From Minisyncoccota bacterium (GTDB lineage Bacteria; Patescibacteriota; Minisyncoccia; Phycocordibacterales; UBA9973), in NCBI GenBank assembly GCA_030157745.1, contig JAOAUE010000032.1:1-39013 (forward strand): a DNA stretch of 39,013 nt, written 5' to 3'. Each line of letters opens with the position of its first letter. Within the stretch, counting starts at the first letter, position 1. A model generated the notes under the pieces. It saw only the letters and a list, made by a program, of their open reading frames with translations. It was not told where the DNA came from and ran no database searches. A program made the translations under genes and the position numbers. Of the stretch, positions 28,616 through 38,200 are shown piece by piece.

Positions 28616-29698
28616 TTATGTTTGCTCTACCGAGGATTCTTCTTTTTTTATCTGCTTTTCTGTAAGAGTTAACTTTTCGTCTTCTAATTTTATTTTGTGG
28701 TTTAGAATCTTCATTCTGAGTCTTGAGTACCAAGGGATAAAATAAATAATAACACCAAGACAAACTATAGGTATAAGCAGAGCTAGAACATTTATCAGAA
28801 CAACTAACCACTTGACCATCTTACTGTTGTTAACCAAGAGCTGGACTCCAAATCCAGGTTTTTGGGTCTGATTATCTTCTTCAACCAAGAAAGGGGTGAC
28901 ATTATAAGCGCCAGCAACCAAGTTATCGGCTGAAATATACTGGAAGACTCCCTGAGTATCATTTTTAACAAGCGCTTCTGTTGGCTTTTGTTTCTTTGTT
29001 TGTAAAGCAATAATGAACTGTTCCCCCAAACTTTTCGCTGAAGTATCTTTAAAGGCTAGTTTTGTTAGAGCGTTAGGTTCACCTTTACCTTTAATAAAAG
29101 CTCGTCCAGAAGAGTCAACAACTTGAGAATATTCAGTTATGACAGGAAGTGCTAATAGCTTACCACTAGAGACAGGTTGCTCTGTAGCAATAGGCACCCT
29201 TGGTATCGGGTCAACGATAACAGGAGCACCGGAGACTATTTTTATTGTTTTTGTTGAAAGTGAATCGATGATGTTGCTTCCCAATCCATCATTTGCAAGT
29301 ATTGCCCCATCTGAAAACGACAGCAGAGCATTACCTTCTTTTCGAGCTAAAAAGTTTATAGTAAAAAGCCTACCACTTTGACCCTGAAATCCAGGATTGA
29401 GAACAACTCCTTCGAACTTAACCTGACTGCCAAAAATCTGCGGTTCTATTGTCCAAAAATCAACTATACTACTTTGTTTTGAAACACCACCAACACTAAG
29501 ACCTCCTGATGCTTGAAGTGTTCCCGAGACAGCATTCATGGCTTGAGAGTTACTACTTACAAAAACTGTAACAGGGAAAGTCTCGCCTACTCTTATGTCT
29601 CTACTGGGAGCACTTATCACAAAAGTCTCAGCGGCAAAAAGCTCTTTGCGTAAAGCTAAAGTTAGTACCAAAAATAAAACTAGGCTAAATCTTTTCAT
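28616..29698 (-). CDS. Cohesin-domain-like membrane-anchored protein 1
   Basis: The 360-aa protein has a signal peptide, then a cohesin-like beta-sandwich (about 27-155: VGETFPVTVFVSSNSQAMNAV, GVVLNPGFQGQSGRLFTINF, GNALLSFSDGAILANDGLG). A second beta-rich region follows (about 180-290), then a membrane helix (about 295-325) and a charged, coiled cytosolic tail. Cohesins bind dockerin modules; a dockerin-bearing protein is encoded two genes upstream. Its start overlaps the end of the second cohesin-like gene by 14 bp. Confidence 0.7.
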   Translation of the reverse strand: MKRFSLVLFLVLTLALRKELFAAETFVISAPSRDIRVGETFPVTVFVSSNSQAMNAVSGTLQASGGLSVGGVSKQSSIVDFWTIEPQIFGSQVKFEGVVLNPGFQGQSGRLFTINFLARKEGNALLSFSDGAILANDGLGSNIIDSLSTKTIKIVSGAPVIVDPIPRVPIATEQPVSSGKLLALPVITEYSQVVDSSGRAFIKGKGEPNALTKLAFKDTSAKSLGEQFIIALQTKKQKPTEALVKNDTQGVFQYISADNLVAGAYNVTPFLVEEDNQTQKPGFGVQLLVNNSKMVKWLVVLINVLALLIPIVCLGVIIYFIPWYSRLRMKILNHKIKLEDEKLTLTEKQIKKEESSVEQT

Positions 29699-30584
29699 TT
29701 TTTACCTTATTCTTATTATAAAATTTATAACGAATAAAGCCAAGGATAATAGCAAATATTCCTATAATGATACCTGTACCATAAACCTTCTCACCGCTAA
29801 CTATAACCCTCTGTTCTCTAAAGTTCTCAGAATAGTCATAAGCTCTAACAACAACCTCATAAGAGAAAAACTTATACGGCAAAGGCACAGGACTAGAAGA
29901 AGCAACAAAGACCCCACCAGCAACAGAAACTTCGTATCGCTGTATCCCGCCACCCTCATCATTGGAAGAAAAAACGGCAAGTCTTGGAGTTCTACCAAAG
30001 ACAGAGCGCTCTATAATCTGTATAGAAAAAGGCTCTGGAGCTACCAAATCTGGCACTTCTTGCGTAGAAGAATCTTGTGCCGTAACTGAGACCAACTTTT
30101 TATTTACTGAAACACTTGTCTTAGTCCCAAGCCCATCATTTTTTAAAATCATAGGCTCATAAAAAGCAAACTCGCCCACACCCTCTTTGTTTGCGATAAA
30201 AAACAGTCTAACTACCGGGATAACTCTTTTGCTTGTATTTAATGGGTCGTATATTCTATCTATTCCACCAGGGATAACTCCAGAGAAATTTATAATTCCA
30301 CGACTTTCTTGTTTTGGCTCTTCTACCCAAACAGGAATACTGCTTTGCTTTGAACTGAAACCTTCATAGGAAAAAATCTCGGGGTCAAAAACAACTGATG
30401 TTCCTATAGAGTTTATACTTTGAGATTCTGGATCGACCAAAACATCAAGGAAAAACTTTTGATTTACAGATACTTTTTCTGACACAGAAAAATCAAGAGA
30501 TGAGGCTTCTGTCTTGTTTATAAGCAATGCAAAAAAACTAAATAAAAATATGATTATAGATTTTTTAAATTTTTTATTATTCAT
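29685..30584 (-). CDS. Cohesin-domain-like membrane-anchored protein 2
   Basis: The 299-aa protein has an N-terminal signal (IIIFLFSFFALLINKTEA), a cohesin-like domain (about 30-165: VNQKFFLDVLVDPESQSINSIG, GIINFSGVIPGG, GEFAFYEPMILKNDGLG), a second Ig-like region (about 195-265) and a C-terminal membrane helix (GIIIGIFAIILGFI) with a basic end. It shares the DGLG(T/S) segment and the KQSSI motif with its neighbour, so the two are paralogues. It starts 3 bp after the dockerin gene stop, in one operon. Confidence 0.7.
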   Translation of the reverse strand: MNNKKFKKSIIIFLFSFFALLINKTEASSLDFSVSEKVSVNQKFFLDVLVDPESQSINSIGTSVVFDPEIFSYEGFSSKQSSIPVWVEEPKQESRGIINFSGVIPGGIDRIYDPLNTSKRVIPVVRLFFIANKEGVGEFAFYEPMILKNDGLGTKTSVSVNKKLVSVTAQDSSTQEVPDLVAPEPFSIQIIERSVFGRTPRLAVFSSNDEGGGIQRYEVSVAGGVFVASSSPVPLPYKFFSYEVVVRAYDYSENFREQRVIVSGEKVYGTGIIIGIFAIILGFIRYKFYNKNKVKNEKI

Positions 30585-30587
30585 ACT

Positions 30588-31466
30588 TTAACCATTCCAA
30601 TAAAAAGCAACGATACTAAAGTCTACTAGGTTTATTATTTTATCAGAATTAGCGTCAACACATTTTGGCGGGTTTGGTTTTCCATACCAAAAAGCTAGAA
30701 CTGAAAAATCAACAAGGGTGATGTTTTGGTCAAAGTTGCAATCTCCAGGAATATTGTTTGTTGCCTCATTTCTTAAAATTGAAGAGTTCCCTACTGTTAT
30801 TTTAAGAGCCTTACTCGTTCTAGAGTCTTTTGGATAAAAAGCTCTAACTACGTATTCTCCATTTTTTAAATCAAGCGGTACTGTGGCAGAAAAAAAGCCT
30901 AAGCTATCAGAAACAAGATAAAAAGTCTTGGATTCTTCCCCTTCAAAAGAAACTTCGATGTTTGAATTTGGTAAAGCGGAACCAGAAACTGTTATGAAAT
31001 CACCCTTTTTTACAGAGAGCTTATCAGTAACTAATGTTGGGGCAAACCTTATCCCTGAAATATCTGTTATATACCCGCTATAAAGAATTGTCGGGAAATT
31101 AAGAAGCGTTGATTTACGACCTTTTACATCAACAGCAAAAAGAGTAAAAAGTTGCCATGAGCTCTCTGGTATAAGAATAGAAAAAGCCCCTTTTTCATCA
31201 GCTGTAACTGTTACAAAAGTACTATCTCTCTTTTGAACCGTTACAAGAGCGTTTGGATAAGCCAATCCGGAGAAACGCACACCGCTTTGATATGTTCCTC
31301 CACCTGGACTAGGATCTATAGTGGGTATACTGCCGACAATAGCCCCTATAGAGACGTTTTCTGTTTCTGTTAGAGTTAAAGCGTTTAAATTTTTATTCGG
31401 AAAAAATAAGTTTAAAAGGGTAAATAGTGTTCCTAGAAAAATAATGTGCTTAATTTTGAAAGACAT
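30588..31466 (-). CDS. Secreted dockerin-bearing protein
   Basis: I chose ATG 31466 (MSFKIKHIIF), which has AGGT 7 nt upstream; an earlier in-frame ATG at 31484 overlaps the previous stop. A signal peptide is followed by Ig/carboxypeptidase-regulatory-like modules (about 45-230) and a C-terminal type I dockerin with two repeats: GDCNFDQNITLVDFSVLAFW and VDANSDKIINLVDFSIVAFYW, each an EF-hand-like Ca loop plus helix. It has no membrane helix at the C-terminus, so it could be held at the surface by the two neighbouring cohesin-like proteins. Confidence 0.8.
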   Translation of the reverse strand: MSFKIKHIIFLGTLFTLLNLFFPNKNLNALTLTETENVSIGAIVGSIPTIDPSPGGGTYQSGVRFSGLAYPNALVTVQKRDSTFVTVTADEKGAFSILIPESSWQLFTLFAVDVKGRKSTLLNFPTILYSGYITDISGIRFAPTLVTDKLSVKKGDFITVSGSALPNSNIEVSFEGEESKTFYLVSDSLGFFSATVPLDLKNGEYVVRAFYPKDSRTSKALKITVGNSSILRNEATNNIPGDCNFDQNITLVDFSVLAFWYGKPNPPKCVDANSDKIINLVDFSIVAFYWNG

Positions 31467-31483
31467 AATACCTGCATAAAGCA

Positions 31484-32494
31484 TTATCTTATACCCATTT
31501 GCCTCTGAGCCCTTCTAATAACAGATCTGTTATATCTCCTGAGCATAGTTCTAAGGATGAAGTAAACAGGTATAGCCAAGACTATAACAACCAATATCAG
31601 CTCCCAAGGAAAAACTACAAAATAAACGGCATGACTTTTTGCTACCTGATTTGTAACACCAAAGTTAGCTACTACTTTTGCTCGAAAAATACCTAGCGCA
31701 AAATTATGCCACTCGTCACTTACTGATTTTTTAAATGAATATGATTCATTTCTAGAATTTTCTTGATCTCTGGTTTCTACAGAGTCTCTCTTGCTCCACT
31801 CTGGTGAGAACTTTCGAGTTGTTCCAGGGAGAACGTTACCATCGTATGGATTTGCATTTATTCTTTTTGCAACCCATCCAAATATACTGCGTATAACAAT
31901 ATCTCCTTTTGGTTTTACTCTATCGCTTCCTTGGTTTGAAAATCTATATTGGAAACCGACAGGCAGCGTTTTATAAAAATGCTTGTTGTTATGTAGTTGA
32001 AAATCTACAAGCCCCGCCTGCTCTTTTACATCACCGTTAACAGAAAGAAGCACTAAAAGACCAGTCTTTGTACCGATAGAAACTTGCCCCGGTGAACCTC
32101 CCCTTGGAGAAGTACCCCAAAAAATAGCAGCAAAATGACCTCCTGGCTCTGCATCTTTAGGAATCTTTATACTAAAAGAAATCTCTTTTTGTGCCCCTGG
32201 AGCCAATGTCACTGATGCTTGTTCTGTTGTCATCCATGTACCCAATCCTTCCTTAGCGTCAACAAAAGAAGGACTTCCTGTGTCTCCTTGTGCTTCAAAG
32301 TTCGCAAAAGAAGCGTAGAATGTTTGAGTTTTATTTGATTCATTTACGAGACCCATCTTTTCTGTCAGGGTTTGTCCAGGATTTCCTGAGATCTCGTATC
32401 GAATAGGAGTAATGGTAAGAGCATATGCCTTAGTAGCAAATAGCACAATAGCTAAGGCCGATATAGAAATCGTTAAAAATATTTTTCTTACCAT
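31484..32494 (-). CDS. Secreted DUF916-like membrane-anchored protein
   Basis: The 336-aa protein has a signal peptide (ending AYA-LT), a beta-sandwich domain (about 27-140) with ITPIRYEISGNPGQTLTEKM, NESNKTQTFYASF and KIPKDAEPGGHFAAIFWG, a second domain, and a membrane helix at about 297-318 followed by a basic tail. This pattern resembles the DUF916/WxL-associated or pilus-chaperone-like proteins that act in surface assembly. It overlaps or abuts the dockerin gene and probably belongs to the same operon. Confidence 0.65.
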   Translation of the reverse strand: MVRKIFLTISISALAIVLFATKAYALTITPIRYEISGNPGQTLTEKMGLVNESNKTQTFYASFANFEAQGDTGSPSFVDAKEGLGTWMTTEQASVTLAPGAQKEISFSIKIPKDAEPGGHFAAIFWGTSPRGGSPGQVSIGTKTGLLVLLSVNGDVKEQAGLVDFQLHNNKHFYKTLPVGFQYRFSNQGSDRVKPKGDIVIRSIFGWVAKRINANPYDGNVLPGTTRKFSPEWSKRDSVETRDQENSRNESYSFKKSVSDEWHNFALGIFRAKVVANFGVTNQVAKSHAVYFVVFPWELILVVIVLAIPVYFILRTMLRRYNRSVIRRAQRQMGIR

Positions 32495-32522
32495 AAACTC
32501 TCTTTTTTAAATTAATGAATTT

Positions 32523-33599
32523 TTAGAAGTTTCCAGTTGCAACATAATCAAGTGTTGTAACATATGTACCTGCAGCTTGCGCAGAAGAAGTGTTTGCTAA
32601 ATATTCCATAGCTATACTAGAGGAAGATGTAGCAGAAGAAGCTGAAGCGATAGTTGTTACAGTAGAAGCTACAAAGTCCCAGTTTGGAGTAGTAGCATCA
32701 TAATCAGCACTCATTGCACCGCCTCCTGTCTCTGTACCAGCTAAGGCAAACTGACTTGTCCCTGCTGTACCATCAGCATCCGCGTTTATGTCTGCGCCTG
32801 GAATAGTGTTAGCCCCAGATGTCAAAGTCGCTCCATTATATGTAAGTGAATACCCTGTTGGGGCGTTAGTTCCAATCACTAGAGTATGCGCTGTTGTTCT
32901 TGTTCCAGAACCTGTTGCACCAGCATTAGCATATTTTACAGAGCCAGAACTAAGAGTTCCAAAACCTATAGCATTGTCATCATTTGAGAAGGTAAGTGTA
33001 GGAGAAACAGTAGCAGTTATAGTAACAGTAGCATTTGTCTCTGCCACTACAGCACCTGTAGCACTATCTGTTGTTTCAGTTATAGAAAAAGTTGATGATT
33101 CAACATCTGTTGACTTATTGGTCATTGTACCTGTCCCTGTTGTAGTTGTTCCATTTACTGTAAATGTAACAGTTGGCGCAGCACCTGAAGGTGTCCAAGA
33201 AGAACATGGAGTGATAGTAAATGTTACGTTTGTAACATCTATTGTTACTGTATAGTTGTTAGCACCAGCAGAACAAGAAGGTGCAGCTCCGACAGCCACA
33301 GGGTTACCTCTGTTTGTACCATCATTTAGAGTAAAGTCTGTTGTTTGCCAGTTACCTATAGCGTTAAGTGTAAAATCAGCGTTTACAAAGTCGTAAGCTA
33401 CAGTATCACCGTTAGCTAGAGTGTTAGCTCCAACAAGAGTAGCTGTAATCGTGTGTGTAGCTGTAGTGTTTACAGTAACAGTTGACAGTGTATCTCTAAC
33501 ACTTGTCATCTGAGCGGCTGTAGCTATAAATGGGTTATACGCAAGTGTTCCAAAAACAAAAGCTAAAATTGAAATGGAACTAATAATTTTCTTTAACAT
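32523..33599 (-). CDS. Secreted Thr/Ser-rich surface protein 1
   Basis: The 358-aa protein has a signal peptide (MLKKIISSISILAFVFGTLA...ATAA) and is rich in Thr, Ser, Ala, Gly and Asn with few charged residues, as in S-layer or pilin-like proteins. Two Cys lie at about 109 and 132. The C-terminal half (TVSPTLTFSNDDNAIGFGTL to the end, YVATGNF) is homologous to the C-terminal half of the next upstream gene (LTFSISANAIDFGTL ... YVITGNF). It has a good promoter of its own (33657-33685) and may be highly expressed. Confidence 0.7.
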   Translation of the reverse strand: MLKKIISSISILAFVFGTLAYNPFIATAAQMTSVRDTLSTVTVNTTATHTITATLVGANTLANGDTVAYDFVNADFTLNAIGNWQTTDFTLNDGTNRGNPVAVGAAPSCSAGANNYTVTIDVTNVTFTITPCSSWTPSGAAPTVTFTVNGTTTTGTGTMTNKSTDVESSTFSITETTDSATGAVVAETNATVTITATVSPTLTFSNDDNAIGFGTLSSGSVKYANAGATGSGTRTTAHTLVIGTNAPTGYSLTYNGATLTSGANTIPGADINADADGTAGTSQFALAGTETGGGAMSADYDATTPNWDFVASTVTTIASASSATSSSSIAMEYLANTSSAQAAGTYVTTLDYVATGNF

Positions 33600-33656
33600 A
33601 ATTTAAATTTAATTTTATTTATAATAATTTTAAGCACTTACCTAGTACTTACTTAT

Positions 33657-33685
33657 AGTATATCAATATCCAAAGCCTTAATCAA
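33657..33685 (-). promoter_or_regulatory. Promoter of the surface-protein gene 33599
   Basis: On the minus strand TTGATT (33685-33680), 17-bp spacer, TATACT (33662-33657). It gives a leader of about 50 nt. Confidence 0.65.
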
Positions 33686-33713
33686 TAAAAAAGCCTGAGT
33701 TATCCACAGTTTT

Positions 33714-34721
33714 TTAGAAATTACCCGTTATTACATAAGTAACACTGGTGCTATAAGCCCCAGCTGGAGTTGTAGAGGAAATGTTTGACAAATACCTGTT
33801 ACTAAATGTCTCTGTTGTTGTTACCCCACTAGTATTTGCTATTGTTTCAACGGTACTATCTACAAATTTCCAATTGCCTGACCCACTCGCTTGATTATAG
33901 GCTGAGGTGATACTTGCACTACCAGAAGATGATAAAGACAAGGCAAACTGACTTGATCCAGGCGTACCATCAGCGTCATTTGTTATTGTTGCTGGAGTTA
34001 TATTATTTGATCCGCTGGTGAGTGTTGGACCGAAGTAGGTTATTGTATAACCACTTCCTGCATTACTTGAAGCGCTCATGGTATGAGCTACTGAGTTTGT
34101 ACCACTTCCTCCTGTTGTTGTGGCATATCTTGGACCACTAGCAGAAAGTGTTCCAAAATCTATAGCGTTAGCAGAGATAGAGAAAGTCAACACTGCTTGG
34201 ATAGTTATACACTCTTCTTGTGAGGTAGCTATAACATTACTAAAAGCATCCAAGGTTTGTAAAATAAAACAATACCCTCCAGGAGTTAGTCCTGTGTATG
34301 AATAACTAGTAATGAGACCATGTGTTGTATAGCTATAAGACCCGCCGGTAGGTTTGATACCTGTTTTATAACCTGAGACACTCCAACCAAGACCAGCGGT
34401 AGAAGCTCCCCAAGATAGATCTGCTTGGGAGCCATTTGGAGTAGCAGTGAAAGCTCCCTGAGTTACATAAGGATACCAAAGAAACCCATATCTTCCTTCA
34501 AAACTAGCCGAGGTAGATCTACCAATAGTCGTCATGTCTCCTGAACCGAAGGCTTGAAAGCTAGCAGAAGAACCATAGGATCCACCTGTTCCAATAAGTG
34601 GATCACGAATAATAAAACTTGTACTTGTCATATCTCCAGCATAAACAAAAGGAGTAATGAAAAAAGAGGCTAAAAAAAATATAGCAAAAGTTTTTTGAAT
34701 TAAAGCAAACGCTTTAGACAT
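33714..34721 (-). CDS. Secreted surface protein 2 with fibronectin-like middle
   Basis: The 335-aa protein has a signal peptide (…FITPFVYAGD), a start region with SSFQAFGSGDMTTIGRS-type motifs, a fibronectin-III-like middle (about 95-175: AQLSWGAS-like pattern, YKTGIKPTGGSY, YSYTGLTPGGYCFILQTLDAFSN) and the same C-terminal module as the downstream gene, ending YVITGNF. The shared module (about 160 aa) is probably a repeated surface-display or self-assembly domain. There are 114 bp between the two genes. Confidence 0.7.
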   Translation of the reverse strand: MSKAFALIQKTFAIFFLASFFITPFVYAGDMTSTSFIIRDPLIGTGGSYGSSASFQAFGSGDMTTIGRSTSASFEGRYGFLWYPYVTQGAFTATPNGSQADLSWGASTAGLGWSVSGYKTGIKPTGGSYSYTTHGLITSYSYTGLTPGGYCFILQTLDAFSNVIATSQEECITIQAVLTFSISANAIDFGTLSASGPRYATTTGGSGTNSVAHTMSASSNAGSGYTITYFGPTLTSGSNNITPATITNDADGTPGSSQFALSLSSSGSASITSAYNQASGSGNWKFVDSTVETIANTSGVTTTETFSNRYLSNISSTTPAGAYSTSVTYVITGNF

Positions 34722-34762
34722 AAATATATAATAACATAAGAACTAGTCTTGAATATTGGTCT

Positions 34763-35146
34763 TTAGTTACCTACGCCAGTAGTAGTGTTCCCAGTATCAG
34801 TATTGAAAGGAGCAATGGCAATGATTTTGTCTATACTTGGACGATAAAGTACAGCCTTGCCTGCTTGTGTAAATATAAGCACCTTGTCCCCTTTTTGAGA
34901 CTCAGAAAAAAATGCTTGATCTTTTAATTTATCAGGATCAGAAACTGTGGCAACAGTAGGAGTTTCATTTGTTGAGACTAGGTAAAGTCTTGATACTTTA
35001 TTTAATAGCTCTTGAGATTCTTTTTTTACTGTATCAGGATTATTTTTTTTGATTTTTTGGAACTTATAATAGAAAAATCCACCTAAAGACAAGGCTACTA
35101 TCACGATTGCAAATAAAACTATATTTTTAAAATTTTTCTTAGTCAT
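34763..35146 (-). CDS. Small membrane-anchored protein
   Basis: I chose ATG 35146 (MTKKNFKN), giving 127 aa with an N-terminal membrane helix (IVLFAIVIVALSLGGFFYY). The extracytoplasmic part has LLNKVSRLYLVSTNETPTVA and GDKVLIFTQAGKAVLYRPS, a pattern common in CPR pilus-locus accessory proteins of unknown role. It sits between the giant adhesin gene and the secreted surface proteins, on the same strand. Confidence 0.6.
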   Translation of the reverse strand: MTKKNFKNIVLFAIVIVALSLGGFFYYKFQKIKKNNPDTVKKESQELLNKVSRLYLVSTNETPTVATVSDPDKLKDQAFFSESQKGDKVLIFTQAGKAVLYRPSIDKIIAIAPFNTDTGNTTTGVGN

Positions 35147-35206
35147 AAAAACACAAATAAATATTAAGTCTTCAAGATTATACGGCAAATATTTTTTTTG
35201 AGCAAT

Positions 35207-38200
35207 TTAGAGCTTATTTTGTGGAGCAAAAACCTGAGAAATAAAATTGAAGATACTTAAGTTAATAGGATTATAAAGGGCAAAAAATCTTCTTTTTTGA
35301 AAAATGAACCCTATGTCACCACCTCCTCCTCCACCACCAGAGCCTCCGGTTGTAGGACAGTTACTATTGAATACTACAGTTGGAGCTGATGAGTAGCCAG
35401 AGCCTCCATTATCTACTGTAACACTTGTAACAACATCTCCTGTTAGAACTGCTGTTCCTAGCGCACCAGAACCTCCACCTCCACAAAATAGTACAGTTGG
35501 TATAGATGTATAGCCAGTACCGCCATAATTTATAGTAACGCTTTGAACAACGTTTGAAGAAACTACTGCTGTAGCTATTGCAAAGCTCGCTCCTCCACCA
35601 CCAGAGCCTCCGCTACTTCCTCCTGTACCTTGTCCGCTTGGAGAAGCAGAAGATTCTAGAGATTCTCCTCCTTTTTTAAATCCAGGAGCTATAAATGACC
35701 AACATATGCCATTGTTTCCATAATCATAAACAGTATTGCTTGCAGAGATTGTATTTCCCCCACTACAACCTGAGTCCTTAACTTTTATATATGACAATGA
35801 ACTAGTACCTGATAGTGTCATCAACCATTGAACTCCAGAACTGTCTGAGTTTAGAGATATTGGATTACCATCAGCGCCATTTAATGTAAGCGTGTTTGCA
35901 AAAGTATATGTATTGCCTGCTTTAAACTGTAAAGTTGAGCCAGCAGTATTGTTGGTCAAGTTATAAAAACTAGTATTAGAGCTACCTAAAATATTTGTTG
36001 TTAAAGCAGTATTTGTAGGAGCTATTGTTAGAGTACCATTACTATGAGTAAAAGTACCACTGTTACTAAAGTCGCCACTTAAAGTCATAGTTGTTGGCGC
36101 AACGAAGGTACCATCTGAAATGGCTAGATTTCCTCCAATTGTAGTGACCCCTGTTAAGGTCAAAGTACCAGCACCGATTTTGGTAAGTCCTCCTATAGAC
36201 CCCATTGTTCCTGCAATGCTTACACTATTTCCATTTGTATCAATAGTTGCATTAGAGATGAGAGTAAATGCTCGAGTAGAAGCTGAGGTGATAGTTCCAG
36301 TTGCTTGCAAAGTACCTCCTTTAAAAATAAATGTATTTGTTGAGGCCTCATTTCCTATTGAGTTAGTAGTGTTGGCGACAAGTGTTCCATTTATCAATGT
36401 TGTTGTTCCTGTATAAGTATTGTTTCCAGAAAGAGCAAGTGCACCAGCACCATCTTTGGTGATAGTTCCACTTGTTGTAGTTATTGCTCCACTGACTGCT
36501 ATATTACCATCCCCACCAAAAATAGTATTGAATGTGTTCCCAGAAATTGTAGGAATAGTCAGGGTGCCACTATCAGAGTTTATACGAACATTTGTTGTTC
36601 CAAGTGTAATGTTTGCTCCTATAGAATTGGTGCCACTGATATTTCTTATTGCGCCATTTCTACCTACTCCAGTACCGTTTACAGTGATGGCCTTGACACT
36701 CGGTATAGTAATACTATTTTCTAACTCTAGTGTTGCTCCTGCTAAAACAGTTGTAGTGTTTGCACTAGCCGCAGCCCCAAGAGCGTTACTATGGCCTAAA
36801 TTCAAATACCCCGCGTTTACAGCAATAGTGGCAGCGGTACCGTTGAAAGTATTGTTTCCTGAGAGAACTACTTTTCCTGCGGTGTTTTTTACAATAGCAG
36901 CTACAACTGCTCCTCCAAGGACAGCACTAACTGTTCCTTTTTCAAGAGTATATGTAGCTGTCGATGTAAGTGATGCGGTACCGTTACTATTTATAATAGA
37001 CCCATCTATCAATGTGACTGCTCCAATATTTGTTTCATTAAATGTAGCCAAATTAAGTGTTCCTCCTGCCACAGTTAGGGCTGGAGTAGAAAGCGCATCG
37101 TTTACTCCATAGTTGATTGTTCCTCCATTAATACGAACCAATCCGGTGGTAATACTTGCAGCATTGATGCTCAATGTTCCTGAATCCCATTTTGTTATCG
37201 TTGCTGATGTAGCAGTAGCACCATAGACTCCAGATATTGTTATCGGGCCAGTTCCTCCTATAGCTGTTGTTATTCCGTTTGCAGCAGTTATTGTTCCTCC
37301 AAAAGTAACAGTACCACTACCTGAATTTATAATTCGAGTGTTAGCTGCCACTGTCATAGCTCCAAAGTTATTGTTTGTAGAAGCAGAAAATGTCAAAGCA
37401 CCTCCGTTATTTAAACCAGTACCACTTAAGTTAAGTGTCTCATATGTTGATGCTCCACCCAAAGAAAACGTGCTTAGATCAAGGACGGCCCCCGAAGAAA
37501 CAGTCACACCTCCAGCGTTTGTTCCAAGTGGGGTGTTTGTAGCACCTCCACTTGCACCGAGCCTTAATATCCCTGTACTAACAGTAACCGCCCCTGTAAA
37601 AGAATTTTGACCGGAAAGTGTTAGGATACCAGAACCTTCTTTTATAATAGTACTGGAACCGGAACGAACACTATTTGTAGCCTGAGTAAAGTTTCCAACC
37701 GCTACTATTGTTAGAGCAAAGTTTCCTGAAATATTACCACTTACTGTCATCGTGCCAGACCCATGGTTTGCTACACGGGATGCGGCGCCCAAAGTAATAG
37801 CTCCACTATAAGAAACCGAACTATTAGAACTATTGATAAATGCCCCTATACTTGCAATACCTGTTCCGTTTAAAGAACCAATGGGCTCTGCAGTTGCTAA
37901 AGTAAAACCATTAAGATCAAAAACCGCACCGCTAGTGATGGTGATACCCCCTGCACTTGTTCCAAGCGGTGTATTTGATCCGCTACCAGCAGATCCGAGT
38001 TTTAAAGTACCTGCACTTATAGTGGTAAGACCTGTAAATGTACTTCCGCCACCATATATAGTCCAAACACCAAGTCCATTTTTTGTTAAGGTCCCACTGG
38101 TTGTATTTAGGTTGCTATAAAGACTACCGTTGCCAGCTCCACCAATAGTTAGACCAAAAGTAGCTCCTGTTATATTGCCTCCGTTGGTTATACTTATATC

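Noticed and set aside
36420..37112. Long plus-strand open frames opposite the giant adhesin gene
   Set aside because: They are antisense shadows of a repetitive, Gly/Thr/Ala-rich coding sequence and have no domain or start signals.
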